Assembly (NCBI RefSeq): GCF_005406225.1
Contig: NZ_NXLY01000003.1
Span: 1-64,000, forward strand
Source of the DNA: Campylobacter taeniopygiae
GTDB taxonomy: Bacteria; Campylobacterota; Campylobacteria; Campylobacterales; Campylobacteraceae
Direction: 5' to 3'
Length of the DNA: 64,000 bases
Part shown: positions 8,819 to 17,652 of the stretch, in pieces
Numbering within the stretch: the stretch's first letter is position 1
Layout: every line of letters begins with the position of its first letter
Notes under the pieces: model-generated
Databases searched by the model: none
The model's input: the letters and a program-made list of their open reading frames with translations, nothing else
What the model was told of the DNA's origin: nothing
Translations under genes and position numbers: made by a program

Positions 8819-9858
8819 TTAAATCCTTTCTTTTTGGAGTTTTTGCTTAAAAAGAAATTCAGCTCTTTATCTCCAAAAATTCCTCTTCTTGCAAAAAGCA
8901 TAACTAAGATTAATACCAAAGAGAAAGCAACCATACGAAGACCCGGCATAGACTCGATATTGATATTTAAAATATCAATTTTAATCTGCAATTCATCTAA
9001 AAATCTCAACCATTCCATACCACCTATAACCAATATAGATCCAACTATGGCTCCAGTTGTCGAACCAAGCCCACCTAAAACAATGATAATTAAAAGCACA
9101 AAAGTAAATTCAAAACCAAATTGTTCAGGAGAAACTGATCCAAGAAGGCATACCAAAAGCCCCCCGCCTACTCCTTCTAAAAAAGCAGAAGTTGAAAATG
9201 CAAGAGTTTTAATCCAAAAAGTATTGATACCCATAGCACTCGCGGCATCTTCATCATCACGTATAGCTTTCATAGCTCTACCAAATTTAGAATACACTAA
9301 ATTCAAAATCAAAACAACCGCAATAATTGCAATACCACCCGTCCAATATAAATTAGAAAATAAAGGAACGCCATTTAATCCCATGGAACCATTTGTCAAA
9401 CTTGGAAAATTGATAGCTAATTTTTGTATGATAATACCAAAACCTAAAGTTACAATTGCTAGATAATCACCCCTAACACGAAAAACCGCAAAAGAAAGGA
9501 TTAAAGATAAAACACAAGCACTAAATCCAGCAATTATAAGAGCTAAAATAAATGAATTTGTGTGAAAAGCTAAGATAATAGGGCTAGGATCTTCTAAGCT
9601 AAATAAATCATTTTTTTGATCAACGCTTAAAAGTACTAAAGCGGCCGCATAAGCACCAATAGCAATAAAACCATTAGGCTCTAATGAAAATTGCCCAGTC
9701 ACGCCATTGATAAGATTATAACTCACAGCTAAAGTGATATAAATAGCAATTTGATTTAAAATCCCCATTCCATAGCTATCAAAAAAATGCGGTGCTATCA
9801 CAATAAAAGCAATAGCTAAAATAATATAAATTAAAGCAGAAATTTTCATCTTTATCAT
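8815..9858 (-). CDS. livM: Branched-chain amino acid ABC transporter permease LivM
   Basis: A 347-residue inner-membrane permease with about nine to ten hydrophobic segments. The family motif NLINGVTGQFSLEPNGFIAIGAY lies near 48–70, though with EPN where many relatives have GHA. The EAA-like loop RAIRDDEDAASAMGINTFWIK lies near 200. The start is at the ATG at 9858, immediately after the livH stop; a second ATG at 9849 is possible. It forms the channel with LivH. Confidence 0.92.
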   Translation of the reverse strand: MIKMKISALIYIILAIAFIVIAPHFFDSYGMGILNQIAIYITLAVSYNLINGVTGQFSLEPNGFIAIGAYAAALVLLSVDQKNDLFSLEDPSPIILAFHTNSFILALIIAGFSACVLSLILSFAVFRVRGDYLAIVTLGFGIIIQKLAINFPSLTNGSMGLNGVPLFSNLYWTGGIAIIAVVLILNLVYSKFGRAMKAIRDDEDAASAMGINTFWIKTLAFSTSAFLEGVGGGLLVCLLGSVSPEQFGFEFTFVLLIIIVLGGLGSTTGAIVGSILVIGGMEWLRFLDELQIKIDILNINIESMPGLRMVAFSLVLILVMLFARRGIFGDKELNFFLSKNSKKKGFK

Positions 9859-10797
9859 CTAAAACCTACTTTTTTCAAAATTAATACCCAAGATTCCCGT
9901 TGGTCTAAAAAGCAAAATAAATACTAAAAAGATAAAAGCAAAAGCGTCTTTAAAGCCTGAAAGATCTGGAAAGAAAGCAACAACCATCACTTCAGTAAGT
10001 CCTATAATTAACCCACCTAAAACAGCTCCAACCACAGAACCAATTCCACCTAAAACAGCCGCTGCAAACGCTTTAAGCCCTACTAAAGTTCCCATAGTAG
10101 GATAAACTGAATAATAATTACTCGACCAAAAAATTCCAGCTAAAGCTGCCAAAGCAGAACCTAAAGCAAAAACAATAGCTATAATACGGTTTGCATTAAT
10201 TCCCATTAAATTTACCGTTTGTATATCAAAAGCTAAAGCACGAATAGCAATACCATATTTGCTTTTATAAAGCAAGATAAGAACAATAAACATTACAAGT
10301 AAAGTTACCAAAGGAACCAATAAAGAACCTAAAGTCATACTGACTTTACCCAAGGTAACCATTTTTTCAAAAATTGGAGGAACTGGAAATTGCTGCTCTG
10401 TTGAAGTGAAAATCATATTAAATAAATTTTGCAAAAAGAAGCTAATCCCAATAGCTGTAATTAAAAGTGAAATTCTAGGAGCTTTTCTTAAAGGCTTGTA
10501 AGCAATTTTATCAATAATCACTCCCACAAGAGAAGAAAAAATCATAGAAGCTATTAAAGCGACTATAAAAATTGCTAAGACATAATGATTATCTAATAAA
10601 GTAGTATTGATAAATGGAGAAAGACAATTAATAAGCAAAAGCGCTATATAAGCTCCAACCATCATTATATCACCATGGGCAAAATTAATAAGCCTTAAAA
10701 CACCATAAACCATAGTATAACCTACGGCAATAAGAGCATACATACTCCCTAAACTTAAACCATTAACAATTTGCTGAAAAAATAAAATCGAGTCCAT
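9859..10797 (-). CDS. livH: Branched-chain amino acid ABC transporter permease LivH
   Basis: A 312-residue permease, N-terminus FFQQIVNGLSLGSMYALIAVGYTMVYGVLRLINFAHGD, which is the hallmark start of LivH. It has eight or so membrane helices, and the cytoplasmic coupling loop includes RALAFDIQTVNLMGIN near 187. It lies directly between the binding protein gene and livM, with seven bases and no bases of spacing respectively. It partners LivM. Confidence 0.93.
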   Translation of the reverse strand: MDSILFFQQIVNGLSLGSMYALIAVGYTMVYGVLRLINFAHGDIMMVGAYIALLLINCLSPFINTTLLDNHYVLAIFIVALIASMIFSSLVGVIIDKIAYKPLRKAPRISLLITAIGISFFLQNLFNMIFTSTEQQFPVPPIFEKMVTLGKVSMTLGSLLVPLVTLLVMFIVLILLYKSKYGIAIRALAFDIQTVNLMGINANRIIAIVFALGSALAALAGIFWSSNYYSVYPTMGTLVGLKAFAAAVLGGIGSVVGAVLGGLIIGLTEVMVVAFFPDLSGFKDAFAFIFLVFILLFRPTGILGINFEKSRF

Positions 10798-10804
10798 TTT
10801 AGTC

Positions 10805-11914
10805 CTAAGGATTTATTATATCTTTATATATTGGTTTTTGATTTTTAATTTCTTTTACAATAATAGAACGAATAGCATTACCATTTTTATCTATACTAAT
10901 AATCCCAGAAACGCCTTCGTAGTTTTTAGTTTGATGAATTTTATCATTGATACATTCGCTTGTTAGGTTATTTTTACAAGCATTCATAGCATTAAGCATT
11001 ACAAAGTATGCATCAGCACCCATTGCTGAAAAAGCAGGAACTTCTTTATCTTTTTTCTCTTTTTCATAAGCTAAGATGAAATCTTTACCCAATTTTGTCA
11101 CAGGATTATAAGAATCAAAACTATCCGTAAAAATATAATTATCAGATGCTTCTTTAGCTAATTTTATAAAAGTTGCATCCGCAACGCCATCAGCCGATCC
11201 CATAGGAGCATTTAAGCCTATGATTTTTGATTGTCTCGCAAACAAAGCTGCTTCGCTATAATAAAGTGGCAAATAAATAAAATCTGGATTTAAAATTTTA
11301 ATTTGAGTGATTATAGCTCTAAAATCTTTATCTCCTGAATTTACCCTTAACACCTTTAAGATTTTTCCACCCCTTGCCTTAAATTCTTTTTCAAAAGCTT
11401 TTGCTAAGCCTAAAGAATAATCCGTACTTTGATCCACTACTACAACTGCTTTTTTAAAGCCAAATTTTTCATTAACATATTTTGCCAAGGAAGATCCTTG
11501 AAAACTATCCATAAAGCATACCCTGCTAGAATATTTTTTGTTTTCTAAAAGTTTATCTCCAGTTGCTGCAGGTGCAATGAGTGGAATTTTATTATCTTCA
11601 GCTACTCTCATAACTTGTAAGGTATTTGCAGTGATCATTTCACCAATAATACCCAATACTTTATCTTGAGTAACTAGACGAGTTGCCGCACTTGAAGATT
11701 CTATTTTATCGCCTTTAGTATCTAAAACTATTAAATTGATCTTATCGCCATTTTGTAAAGATCCTTGCATTTTATTTGCAATCTCAATACCATCTAAGGC
11801 ACTTTGCCCATAAGCTGCCGTAGCTCCGCTTAGAGGTAAAACAACTCCTAGATTAATATCCTTAGCTTCTAAATTTAAAATTAAAAATGCAATTAAAATT
11901 ATTTTTTTACTCAT
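10805..11914 (-). CDS. livK: Branched-chain amino acid binding protein LivK
   Basis: A 369-residue periplasmic binding protein of the leucine/isoleucine/valine family. It has a short signal peptide (MSKKIILIAFLILNLEAK). The ligand-site segment GVVLPLSGATAAYGQSALDG lies near 24–43, and the conserved APAATGDKLLENKKYSSRVCF near 115. It is a close paralogue of the adjacent upstream gene, including a nearly identical C-terminal segment (ACKNNLTSECINDKIHQTK here). Two tandem binding proteins for one permease usually widen or tune substrate range. Confidence 0.9.
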   Translation of the reverse strand: MSKKIILIAFLILNLEAKDINLGVVLPLSGATAAYGQSALDGIEIANKMQGSLQNGDKINLIVLDTKGDKIESSSAATRLVTQDKVLGIIGEMITANTLQVMRVAEDNKIPLIAPAATGDKLLENKKYSSRVCFMDSFQGSSLAKYVNEKFGFKKAVVVVDQSTDYSLGLAKAFEKEFKARGGKILKVLRVNSGDKDFRAIITQIKILNPDFIYLPLYYSEAALFARQSKIIGLNAPMGSADGVADATFIKLAKEASDNYIFTDSFDSYNPVTKLGKDFILAYEKEKKDKEVPAFSAMGADAYFVMLNAMNACKNNLTSECINDKIHQTKNYEGVSGIISIDKNGNAIRSIIVKEIKNQKPIYKDIINP

Positions 11915-11922
11915 GGATGCTC

Positions 11923-13041
11923 CTAAGGTTTTATCAAGGCTTTATAAACCTGCTTACCATTTTGAATTTCTTTTATAACAACAGGGCGAACGGCATTTCC
12001 ATTGGCGTCAATGCTTATAAAACCCCCAACGCCTTCATAATTTTTAGTTTGATGAATTTTATCATTGATACACTCACTTGTTAGATTATCTTTACAAGCA
12101 TTCATAGCATTAAGCATTACATAATAAGCATCGGCACCCATTGCCGAAAAAGCAGGAAGATCTTTATCTCCTTTTTCTTTTTCATATTCAGCAATAAATT
12201 TTTTACCGCGATTTGTTGAAGGATTACTAGAATCAAAACTATCAGTAAAAATCACACCATTAACAGCACTTGAACCTAATTCTATAAAGGTTTTATTATT
12301 TACCCCATCTCCTGCGGTTAATAATTTATCAAAACCTAATTGCTTAGCTTGTCTAGCTATCAAAGCTGCTTCTGGATGATAAATTGGCATATAAACAAAA
12401 TCGGGATTTAAACTCTTTAGTTGCGATACTATCGCTCTAAAATCTTTATCTCCGGAGCTAATTATCAATTTTTTTAAAACTTTTCCACCATTAGCTTTTA
12501 AAGATTTTTCAAAAGCTTTTGCTAAACCTAAAGAATAAACATTGCTTTGATCAATAATAATAACAGCATTTTTTAAATTTAAATCTTTAGTGATATAAGT
12601 AGCAAATTTATCACCTTGAAAACCATCGCTAAAACAAACGCGAGAAGCATATTTTTTACCGTCCAAAAGCTTATCTCCTGAAGCTACTGGAGCTATAAGA
12701 GGGATTTTTTTATCTTCAATAATAGAAATTGCTTGAATCGTGTTTGGTGTAGTGGTTTCTCCAATGATACCTAAAACTTTATCTTGTGTGATTAAACGAT
12801 TGATGCCGCTTGTTGTTTCTAGCTTATCACCCTTAGTATCAATTATAATTAATTTGACTATATCGCCATTATCAAGCTTTGGATTTAATTTATTAGCAAG
12901 CTCAACCCCACTAAAAACATCTTGTCCATAAGCAGCTACCGATCCTGTTAGTGGCAAGACAACACCTATATTAATTGTTTTTGCATATAAACTGCAATTC
13001 ATAAAAATAAAAATATTTAACAAAAAAACTATTTTTTTCAT
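11923..13041 (-). CDS. livJ: Branched-chain amino acid binding protein LivJ
   Basis: A 372-residue periplasmic binding protein with a signal peptide ending near SLYA (residue 20). The ligand-site segment GVVLPLTGSVAAYGQDVFSG parallels its neighbour LivK. It is the first gene of the transporter set and lies eight bases upstream of the second binding protein. Paralogous with LivK along the whole length, with most differences in the middle lobe. This suggests different ligand preferences, perhaps leucine-specific versus general. Confidence 0.9.
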   Translation of the reverse strand: MKKIVFLLNIFIFMNCSLYAKTINIGVVLPLTGSVAAYGQDVFSGVELANKLNPKLDNGDIVKLIIIDTKGDKLETTSGINRLITQDKVLGIIGETTTPNTIQAISIIEDKKIPLIAPVASGDKLLDGKKYASRVCFSDGFQGDKFATYITKDLNLKNAVIIIDQSNVYSLGLAKAFEKSLKANGGKVLKKLIISSGDKDFRAIVSQLKSLNPDFVYMPIYHPEAALIARQAKQLGFDKLLTAGDGVNNKTFIELGSSAVNGVIFTDSFDSSNPSTNRGKKFIAEYEKEKGDKDLPAFSAMGADAYYVMLNAMNACKDNLTSECINDKIHQTKNYEGVGGFISIDANGNAVRPVVIKEIQNGKQVYKALIKP

Positions 13042-13058
13042 TGTTAATCCTTTTTAAA

Positions 13059-13493
13059 TTATTTTAAAAAAATATTATGTTCTGTTTTTTTAGGAGGCTC
13101 CTCCTCTATCAAATCTTTAACTTGTAAATCAAGAGCAAAATTATCTCCTTTAACATAAGCGATAATATTATCCATATCATCATGGCTTAAATTTTTAGCA
13201 TATAAGGCCATTTGAGAAGTCATAGTAGAAGTATTATCCAAAGTATAACCTATTAAAGCCGTTTTAATATCTTCTGCGGACATATCCTTTAATGCCTTAA
13301 AGCGAGAGGTACTTTTTTCTCCATTATCCCCATGACAAACGTTGCATTTATTTTTAAAATAAATCTTTTTAGCTTCGGCTAAATTGTATTGTTTATTAGC
13401 ATCAAAAGTATATCCAAAAATAGATTTTAGACTAACGCCAAAAAGAGCTACGATAAAAATAGAACTTATAAAAAACAAACGAAAAATCATCAT
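13059..13493 (-). CDS. Small periplasmic monohaem cytochrome c
   Basis: A 144-residue protein with a membrane/signal segment at residues 3–25 and a single haem-binding motif CNVCH near residue 52. A methionine-rich stretch (MTSQMALYAKNLSHDDMDNIIAYVKGD near 93–119) can supply the axial Met of a class I cytochrome c. The C-terminus is charged (IEEEPPKKTE). It corresponds to the small cytochrome I recall as Cj1020c. It needs CcsBA, encoded nearby, for haem attachment. Electron-transfer partners are unknown. Two in-frame ATGs (13493, 13490) lie behind AGGA. Confidence 0.85.
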   Translation of the reverse strand: MMIFRLFFISSIFIVALFGVSLKSIFGYTFDANKQYNLAEAKKIYFKNKCNVCHGDNGEKSTSRFKALKDMSAEDIKTALIGYTLDNTSTMTSQMALYAKNLSHDDMDNIIAYVKGDNFALDLQVKDLIEEEPPKKTEHNIFLK

Positions 13494-13499
13494 ATTTCC

Positions 13500-13691
13500 T
13501 TAATTTATTTTACTTATATTGATATCATTTCTGTTAAAATTATAGCCATGGATATTTTTACTCTTTGAATTTCCACACGTATAACGTATAGTTCCAGATA
13601 CCTCAATATCTTTAAAAATTTCATCCAAAGGTGTCGCATTGCAAACATTTAAACAAAGCATCATTGAAATAAAAAATAATATTATTTTCAT
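13500..13691 (-). pseudogene. Short porin-like fragment (N-terminal part of a major outer membrane protein type porin)
   Basis: The 63-residue product has a signal peptide (MKIILFFISMMLCLNVCNA). The next residues, TPLDEIFKDIEVSGTIRY, resemble the mature N-terminus of the Campylobacter major porin, which as I recall reads TPLEEAIKDVDVSGVLRY. The frame stops soon after, at residue 63, so no beta-barrel remains. I read it as a decayed porin paralogue. It could still be expressed as a small secreted peptide. The ATG at 13691 is preferred over the upstream GTG. Confidence 0.6.
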
Positions 13692-13747
13692 ATACACTTT
13701 CTATTAAAAATTAAAGAGTTGATTATATCAAAAAAAGATAATCAATC

Positions 13748-14254
13748 TTAATGATTTCCTTTATGTAAAAAATAAAGACCCAAGCAAAGTGCCAAGATAG
13801 AACCTGCTAAAAAAGTCATATCCACAGGTGTTGAAAATTTCATTTGCAAAACTCTTTGAAAAAAATTTACAATCAAAACCATAATAATAACTTTTGCTAG
13901 CTTATCTTTAAGCTGATCTAAACTATGCACTTCTAAAACTTTACTTTGTTTCATTTGTTTAAATTCTTCAATTTCACTGATAAAAAGCTCATAAACACCA
14001 AAAGAAAAAATAAACAAAACCAAAGCCATCAAATAAAGATCCACAGCTCCTATGATCAAAGCAACAACATCTTCATGCAAATCAATACTTGCATTTAAAC
14101 CAAAAAAATAATTATAAGTGTATAAAATCACTTTAAAAACATCATAACTTGCAATCACAAAAAGCACAAAAGCACCTATAAGCCCAAATATCACAGGCAA
14201 AATTGTAACTATGCGACTTTTAACCAATAAAGATTCAAAAATTTTTTCTAACAT
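13748..14254 (-). CDS. YqhA/UPF0114 family inner membrane protein
   Basis: A 168-residue protein with about four transmembrane helices (near 15–37, 60–85, 115–133, 145–163) and the family start LVKSRIVTILPVIFGLIGAFVLF. Its function is unknown in the family. The stop/start overlap with asd (one base) puts it in the same transcription unit. It is normally found at this place in C. jejuni as far as I recall. No active-site motif is visible. Confidence 0.75.
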   Translation of the reverse strand: MLEKIFESLLVKSRIVTILPVIFGLIGAFVLFVIASYDVFKVILYTYNYFFGLNASIDLHEDVVALIIGAVDLYLMALVLFIFSFGVYELFISEIEEFKQMKQSKVLEVHSLDQLKDKLAKVIIMVLIVNFFQRVLQMKFSTPVDMTFLAGSILALCLGLYFLHKGNH

Positions 14255-15294
14255 TATTTTTCCTGATTATTTTTCAATTCCAACCATTTTTGAGCAATTC
14301 TAACGGCATTAGTCGCCGCTCCTACACGAATTTGATCCGCAACGCACCACAAATGAAGTATTTTTTTATCGTATTGATCTGAACGAATTCTTCCTACATA
14401 GGTTTCATTAGTATCGCTTGTGGTTAAAGGCATAGGATATTTTTTATTTTTTGGATCATCTAAAACAACAACATTTGGAGCCTTTTTTAAAATTTGACGC
14501 GCTTTAGCAGCATCAACCTCTTGATTAAAATGCATAGTAATAGACTCACTATGACTTCTTAAGACCGGAACCCTAACGCAAGTCGCTGAAATTTGAAGCT
14601 TTTTATGTAAAATCTTTTGCGTTTCATTGATCATTTTTAACTCTTCTTTAGTGTATCCGCTATCTGTAAATTCATCAATGTGCGGAATTAAATTTAAAGC
14701 CAAAGTGTGTGGAAAAGTTTGAGCTTTAAATTCGTCTAATTTAAAAGCAAAAAAGCTTTGCATTCCTTCAACTAATTCTTGCATACCTTCTTTACCCGCA
14801 CCACTAGAAGCTTGATAAGTGCTTACATCCACTCGCTTAAGATCGAAAACATCATCAAGTGGTTTTAAAACATGTGCCATTTGTATCGTTGAGCAATTTG
14901 GATTTGCAATAATTCCTGTTTTTTTCCAATCCTTAATATCTTCAAAATTACATTCTGGAACAACCAAAGGAACATCTTTATCCATTCTAAAATGACTAGT
15001 ATTATCAATAACTACAGCACCGCACTCAACGGCAAATTTAGCGTATTGTTTGCTTATGTTTCCGCCTGCACTAAAAAAAGCGATATCGACTGGATTTTCC
15101 TTAAAAGTGTCTTCTTTTAATTCTTTTACTTTATAAACTTTTCCTTTAAATTCTATCTCATCGCCTGCACTTTTAGCACTTGCTAAAGGCAAGATGCTTT
15201 CAACTGGAAATTCAAGCTCTTCTAAAACGTTTAAAAGCTCCTCCCCAACAGCACCAGTTGCGCCAACTATAGCTATTTTTTGTTTTTTTACCAT
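14254..15294 (-). CDS. asd: Aspartate-semialdehyde dehydrogenase
   Basis: A 346-residue enzyme that reduces aspartyl phosphate to aspartate semialdehyde with NADPH. This is the branch point to lysine, diaminopimelate, threonine and methionine. The nucleotide-binding GATGAVGEELL lies at residues 11–21, the catalytic cysteine in NPNCSTIQ near 133, and the conserved RVPVLRSHSE with the active-site histidine near 245. Length is normal. It lies one base before flgR and overlaps the following membrane protein gene. Confidence 0.95.
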   Translation of the reverse strand: MVKKQKIAIVGATGAVGEELLNVLEELEFPVESILPLASAKSAGDEIEFKGKVYKVKELKEDTFKENPVDIAFFSAGGNISKQYAKFAVECGAVVIDNTSHFRMDKDVPLVVPECNFEDIKDWKKTGIIANPNCSTIQMAHVLKPLDDVFDLKRVDVSTYQASSGAGKEGMQELVEGMQSFFAFKLDEFKAQTFPHTLALNLIPHIDEFTDSGYTKEELKMINETQKILHKKLQISATCVRVPVLRSHSESITMHFNQEVDAAKARQILKKAPNVVVLDDPKNKKYPMPLTTSDTNETYVGRIRSDQYDKKILHLWCVADQIRVGAATNAVRIAQKWLELKNNQEK

Positions 15295-15295
15295 T

Positions 15296-16591
15296 TTATT
15301 CCTTTATTTGATATTGCTTGATTTTTTTCTCTAAAATTTCAAGGCTCATTCCAAGTTCATTTGCCGCTTTTTGTTTATCAAAACCAAGTTCTTTTAAAAT
15401 TTGCTCTAATAATTCTTTTTCCAAATTTTTCACATCTTTTTTAAAAGTCCTAGCTTCCAAAAATAAATCTTGAGGTAAAATTTCATTTCCTTCGCTTAAA
15501 ATACAAGCACGTTGCACTATAGAAATAAGTTCTCTAATATTACCTGGATAATTGTATTCTAGTAAAGTTTTTTCAGCTTCTTTACTTAAACATTTGTTTT
15601 CAAAATTATACTCTTGACAAGTTTGCTCAAGAACTTTATTAGCAATTTCTAAGATTTCTTCCTTACGCTCTCTTAAAGGCGGAATATTTATAGGAATGGT
15701 ATTTAAACGATAATAAAGATCTGATCTAAACTCTCCATTTTTTATTTTTTCATCTAAATTAGCGTTAGTCGCACTTATAATTCTTACATCGATTTTAATA
15801 TTTTTAGTGCTTCCGAGCCTTACAATCTCTTTTTCCTGTAAAGCCCTTAAAAGTTTTGCTTGTATCTCATAAGGCATTTCGCCAATTTCATCTAAAAATA
15901 AAGTTCCTCCATTGGCCATTTCAAAAAGACCTATTTTAGTAGCATTAGCATCTGTAAAGGCTCCTTTTTCAAATCCAAATAATTCGCTTTCTATTAGATT
16001 TGCAGGAATTGCAGCCATATTAATAGCTATAAAGGGCTTATCAAAACGTTGTGAATTTTCATGAATAAAACGAGAAAAAACCTCTTTACCCACTCCACTT
16101 TCACCAAAAAACATAACCGAAGCATCTGTTTTTGCTGCCTTTTTGCTTAAATTTAAAGTTTGTTCTAGTTTTTCGGATGTAGAGAAAAAACCTGTATTTT
16201 TATGGGTATTTTGTCCTTTAGGTTTTTTATCAGAAGTTTTTTGACGTATAATCTTTGCACGTTTAATAGCTTCAACTAAAGTTTCTATATCAAAAGGTTT
16301 GGTCAAAAAATCTTTAACTCCAAGTCGCATAGCTTCAATGGCACGATTTAAAGTTGCATTTCCTGTCATAATAATAAAGTCATATTTGTTTTCACAAGCT
16401 TTAACAAATTCAAGACCATCCATACCAGGCATATTTATATCTGTAATAATCAAATCTGTGCTAGAATCGATTTTTTTAAGTGCTTCCGTGGCTGATTTAT
16501 AGGATTTGATTTTAAATTCCTCGTATTCACCCAAAGCTATTTCGAGAGATTTTCTCATATTGATATCATCTTCTACGATCACTAAATTCAT
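15296..16591 (-). CDS. flgR: Sigma-54-dependent flagellar response regulator FlgR
   Basis: A 431-residue NtrC-type regulator. The receiver domain (1–115) has the phospho-acceptor Asp51 in IITDINMPGMDG. The AAA+ domain (about 135–370) has Walker A GESGVGKE and the sigma-54 contact loop GAFTDA, where the usual motif is GAFTGA. Walker B is GTLFLDEIGEM. A short helix-turn-helix-like tail follows (KQKAANELGMSLEILEKKIKQ). In C. jejuni FlgR is activated by the kinase FlgS and switches on sigma-54 flagellar genes. The start ATG at 16591 has AAAGG six bases upstream; the TTG two codons earlier is less likely. Confidence 0.93.
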   Translation of the reverse strand: MNLVIVEDDINMRKSLEIALGEYEEFKIKSYKSATEALKKIDSSTDLIITDINMPGMDGLEFVKACENKYDFIIMTGNATLNRAIEAMRLGVKDFLTKPFDIETLVEAIKRAKIIRQKTSDKKPKGQNTHKNTGFFSTSEKLEQTLNLSKKAAKTDASVMFFGESGVGKEVFSRFIHENSQRFDKPFIAINMAAIPANLIESELFGFEKGAFTDANATKIGLFEMANGGTLFLDEIGEMPYEIQAKLLRALQEKEIVRLGSTKNIKIDVRIISATNANLDEKIKNGEFRSDLYYRLNTIPINIPPLRERKEEILEIANKVLEQTCQEYNFENKCLSKEAEKTLLEYNYPGNIRELISIVQRACILSEGNEILPQDLFLEARTFKKDVKNLEKELLEQILKELGFDKQKAANELGMSLEILEKKIKQYQIKE

Positions 16592-16638
16592 TACCAACCT
16601 TTAGAATTTTTACAATAATAACAAAATAAGGCTTAAAG

Positions 16639-17088
16639 TCACTTTTTTTTAAGATAATATATCATGGCACTTTTTAAACCAAAATCCACGCTAAAACGTA
16701 AAGGTAAAATTCTAATATAAATTTCATTTTGAGCCTTCATAAGATCTGTTTTTGTGATATCTTTTATAGAAACTTTTGCACCAGTAAAACAATCGATTAA
16801 TTCTTCTTTGTGAGAATTTAAAAAATTAAGCTTGATATTTTTTGCCATATGATCATCAATCATGCCCAATTCAGTTTTAGGAAATTTTTTTAAATCATCA
16901 TTATCATAAGGGATTTCGCAGGCAAATTCGCTGATAGCATTTTCACTTTGAGTCATAGCCAAAGAGATATTTTGACTCTGATGAAAAAGAATTAAATTTT
17001 TACTTGAAAGTTCTGCCCAAAATATAAATTCATCTTGAGCAAAAACTTTCAAGCTTAAAAAAATCAATAAGCAAACAATTCTTTCCAC
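16639..17088 (-). CDS. flgQ: Motility protein FlgQ
   Basis: A 149-residue exported protein with a signal peptide (MERIVCLLIFLSLKVFAQDE). It overlaps the end of flgP by 25 bases. In C. jejuni FlgP and FlgQ work together in the outer-membrane disk structures of the flagellar motor and are needed for motility. FlgQ stabilises FlgP. The sequence has two cysteines (in FACEIP and IDCFTG) that may pair in the periplasm. The assignment rests on position next to the FlgP lipoprotein and downstream flgR, plus family recall. Confidence 0.8.
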   Translation of the reverse strand: MERIVCLLIFLSLKVFAQDEFIFWAELSSKNLILFHQSQNISLAMTQSENAISEFACEIPYDNDDLKKFPKTELGMIDDHMAKNIKLNFLNSHKEELIDCFTGAKVSIKDITKTDLMKAQNEIYIRILPLRFSVDFGLKSAMIYYLKKK

Positions 17089-17585
17089 TTGTCCGCATCA
17101 ATCTTAAGTTCTACATTTACTCTATAAAGACCTTGATTAAAATTTTCATCAATAATACTTGCATTTTTGATCAATCCATTTACTTGAGCAGTAATAGTTG
17201 AGCTTCTAAGCATAGCATCTTTAACAGTATCTTTACCATTTACTTTCACACCATAAAGTTTGCTTGCAAGTTGTCTGTAAGCATCTGTAATAGCTGCTCT
17301 TTTTGCGAGTGCAAGTGCTTGAGCTGTAGAAACAGTATTCATCGGAGCAATACCTTCTCCAACAGCAGTAAAACTAAGCTCGCTATCTGTTGTATCAGGA
17401 GCTAACATTTTTTCTTGCTTGATGATATCGCGTACATCATCTTTATCAACTTTTTGCACAATAATTTCTGGAGCTTGAGAATTTGCAGGAGCGCTACTTA
17501 CATTCTTACCCGCTACCCCATTAGCACTTGGCACACAGCCAACAAAAATTCCTGCTACAACTAGCATCATAAAAATTTTTTTCAT
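17064..17585 (-). CDS. flgP: Flagellar disk lipoprotein FlgP
   Basis: From the ATG at 17585 the product is 173 residues with a lipoprotein signal MKKIFMMLVVAGIFVGC; the Cys at residue 17 would be lipidated. The upstream in-frame start at 17612 would put nine polar residues before the signal, so the internal ATG with GAAGG ahead is preferred. The C-terminal half has the LPP20-type pattern (AQALALAKRAAITDAYRQLASKL near 97). FlgP forms the basal disk around the flagellar motor in Campylobacter. Confidence 0.88.
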   Translation of the reverse strand: MKKIFMMLVVAGIFVGCVPSANGVAGKNVSSAPANSQAPEIIVQKVDKDDVRDIIKQEKMLAPDTTDSELSFTAVGEGIAPMNTVSTAQALALAKRAAITDAYRQLASKLYGVKVNGKDTVKDAMLRSSTITAQVNGLIKNASIIDENFNQGLYRVNVELKIDADKWKELFAY

Positions 17586-17652
17586 ATTTACACCTTCAAA
17601 ATTTTTTGTCATTAATATCTATAAGCAAAAAGCGTTCCAACTTTTTACAAAA

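Noticed and set aside
8834-9466. A 210-codon plus-strand open frame inside livM
   Set aside because: It is the antisense shadow of livM. Its translation is rich in Ser, Lys and Pro without a recognisable fold, and livM on the other strand has clear motifs.
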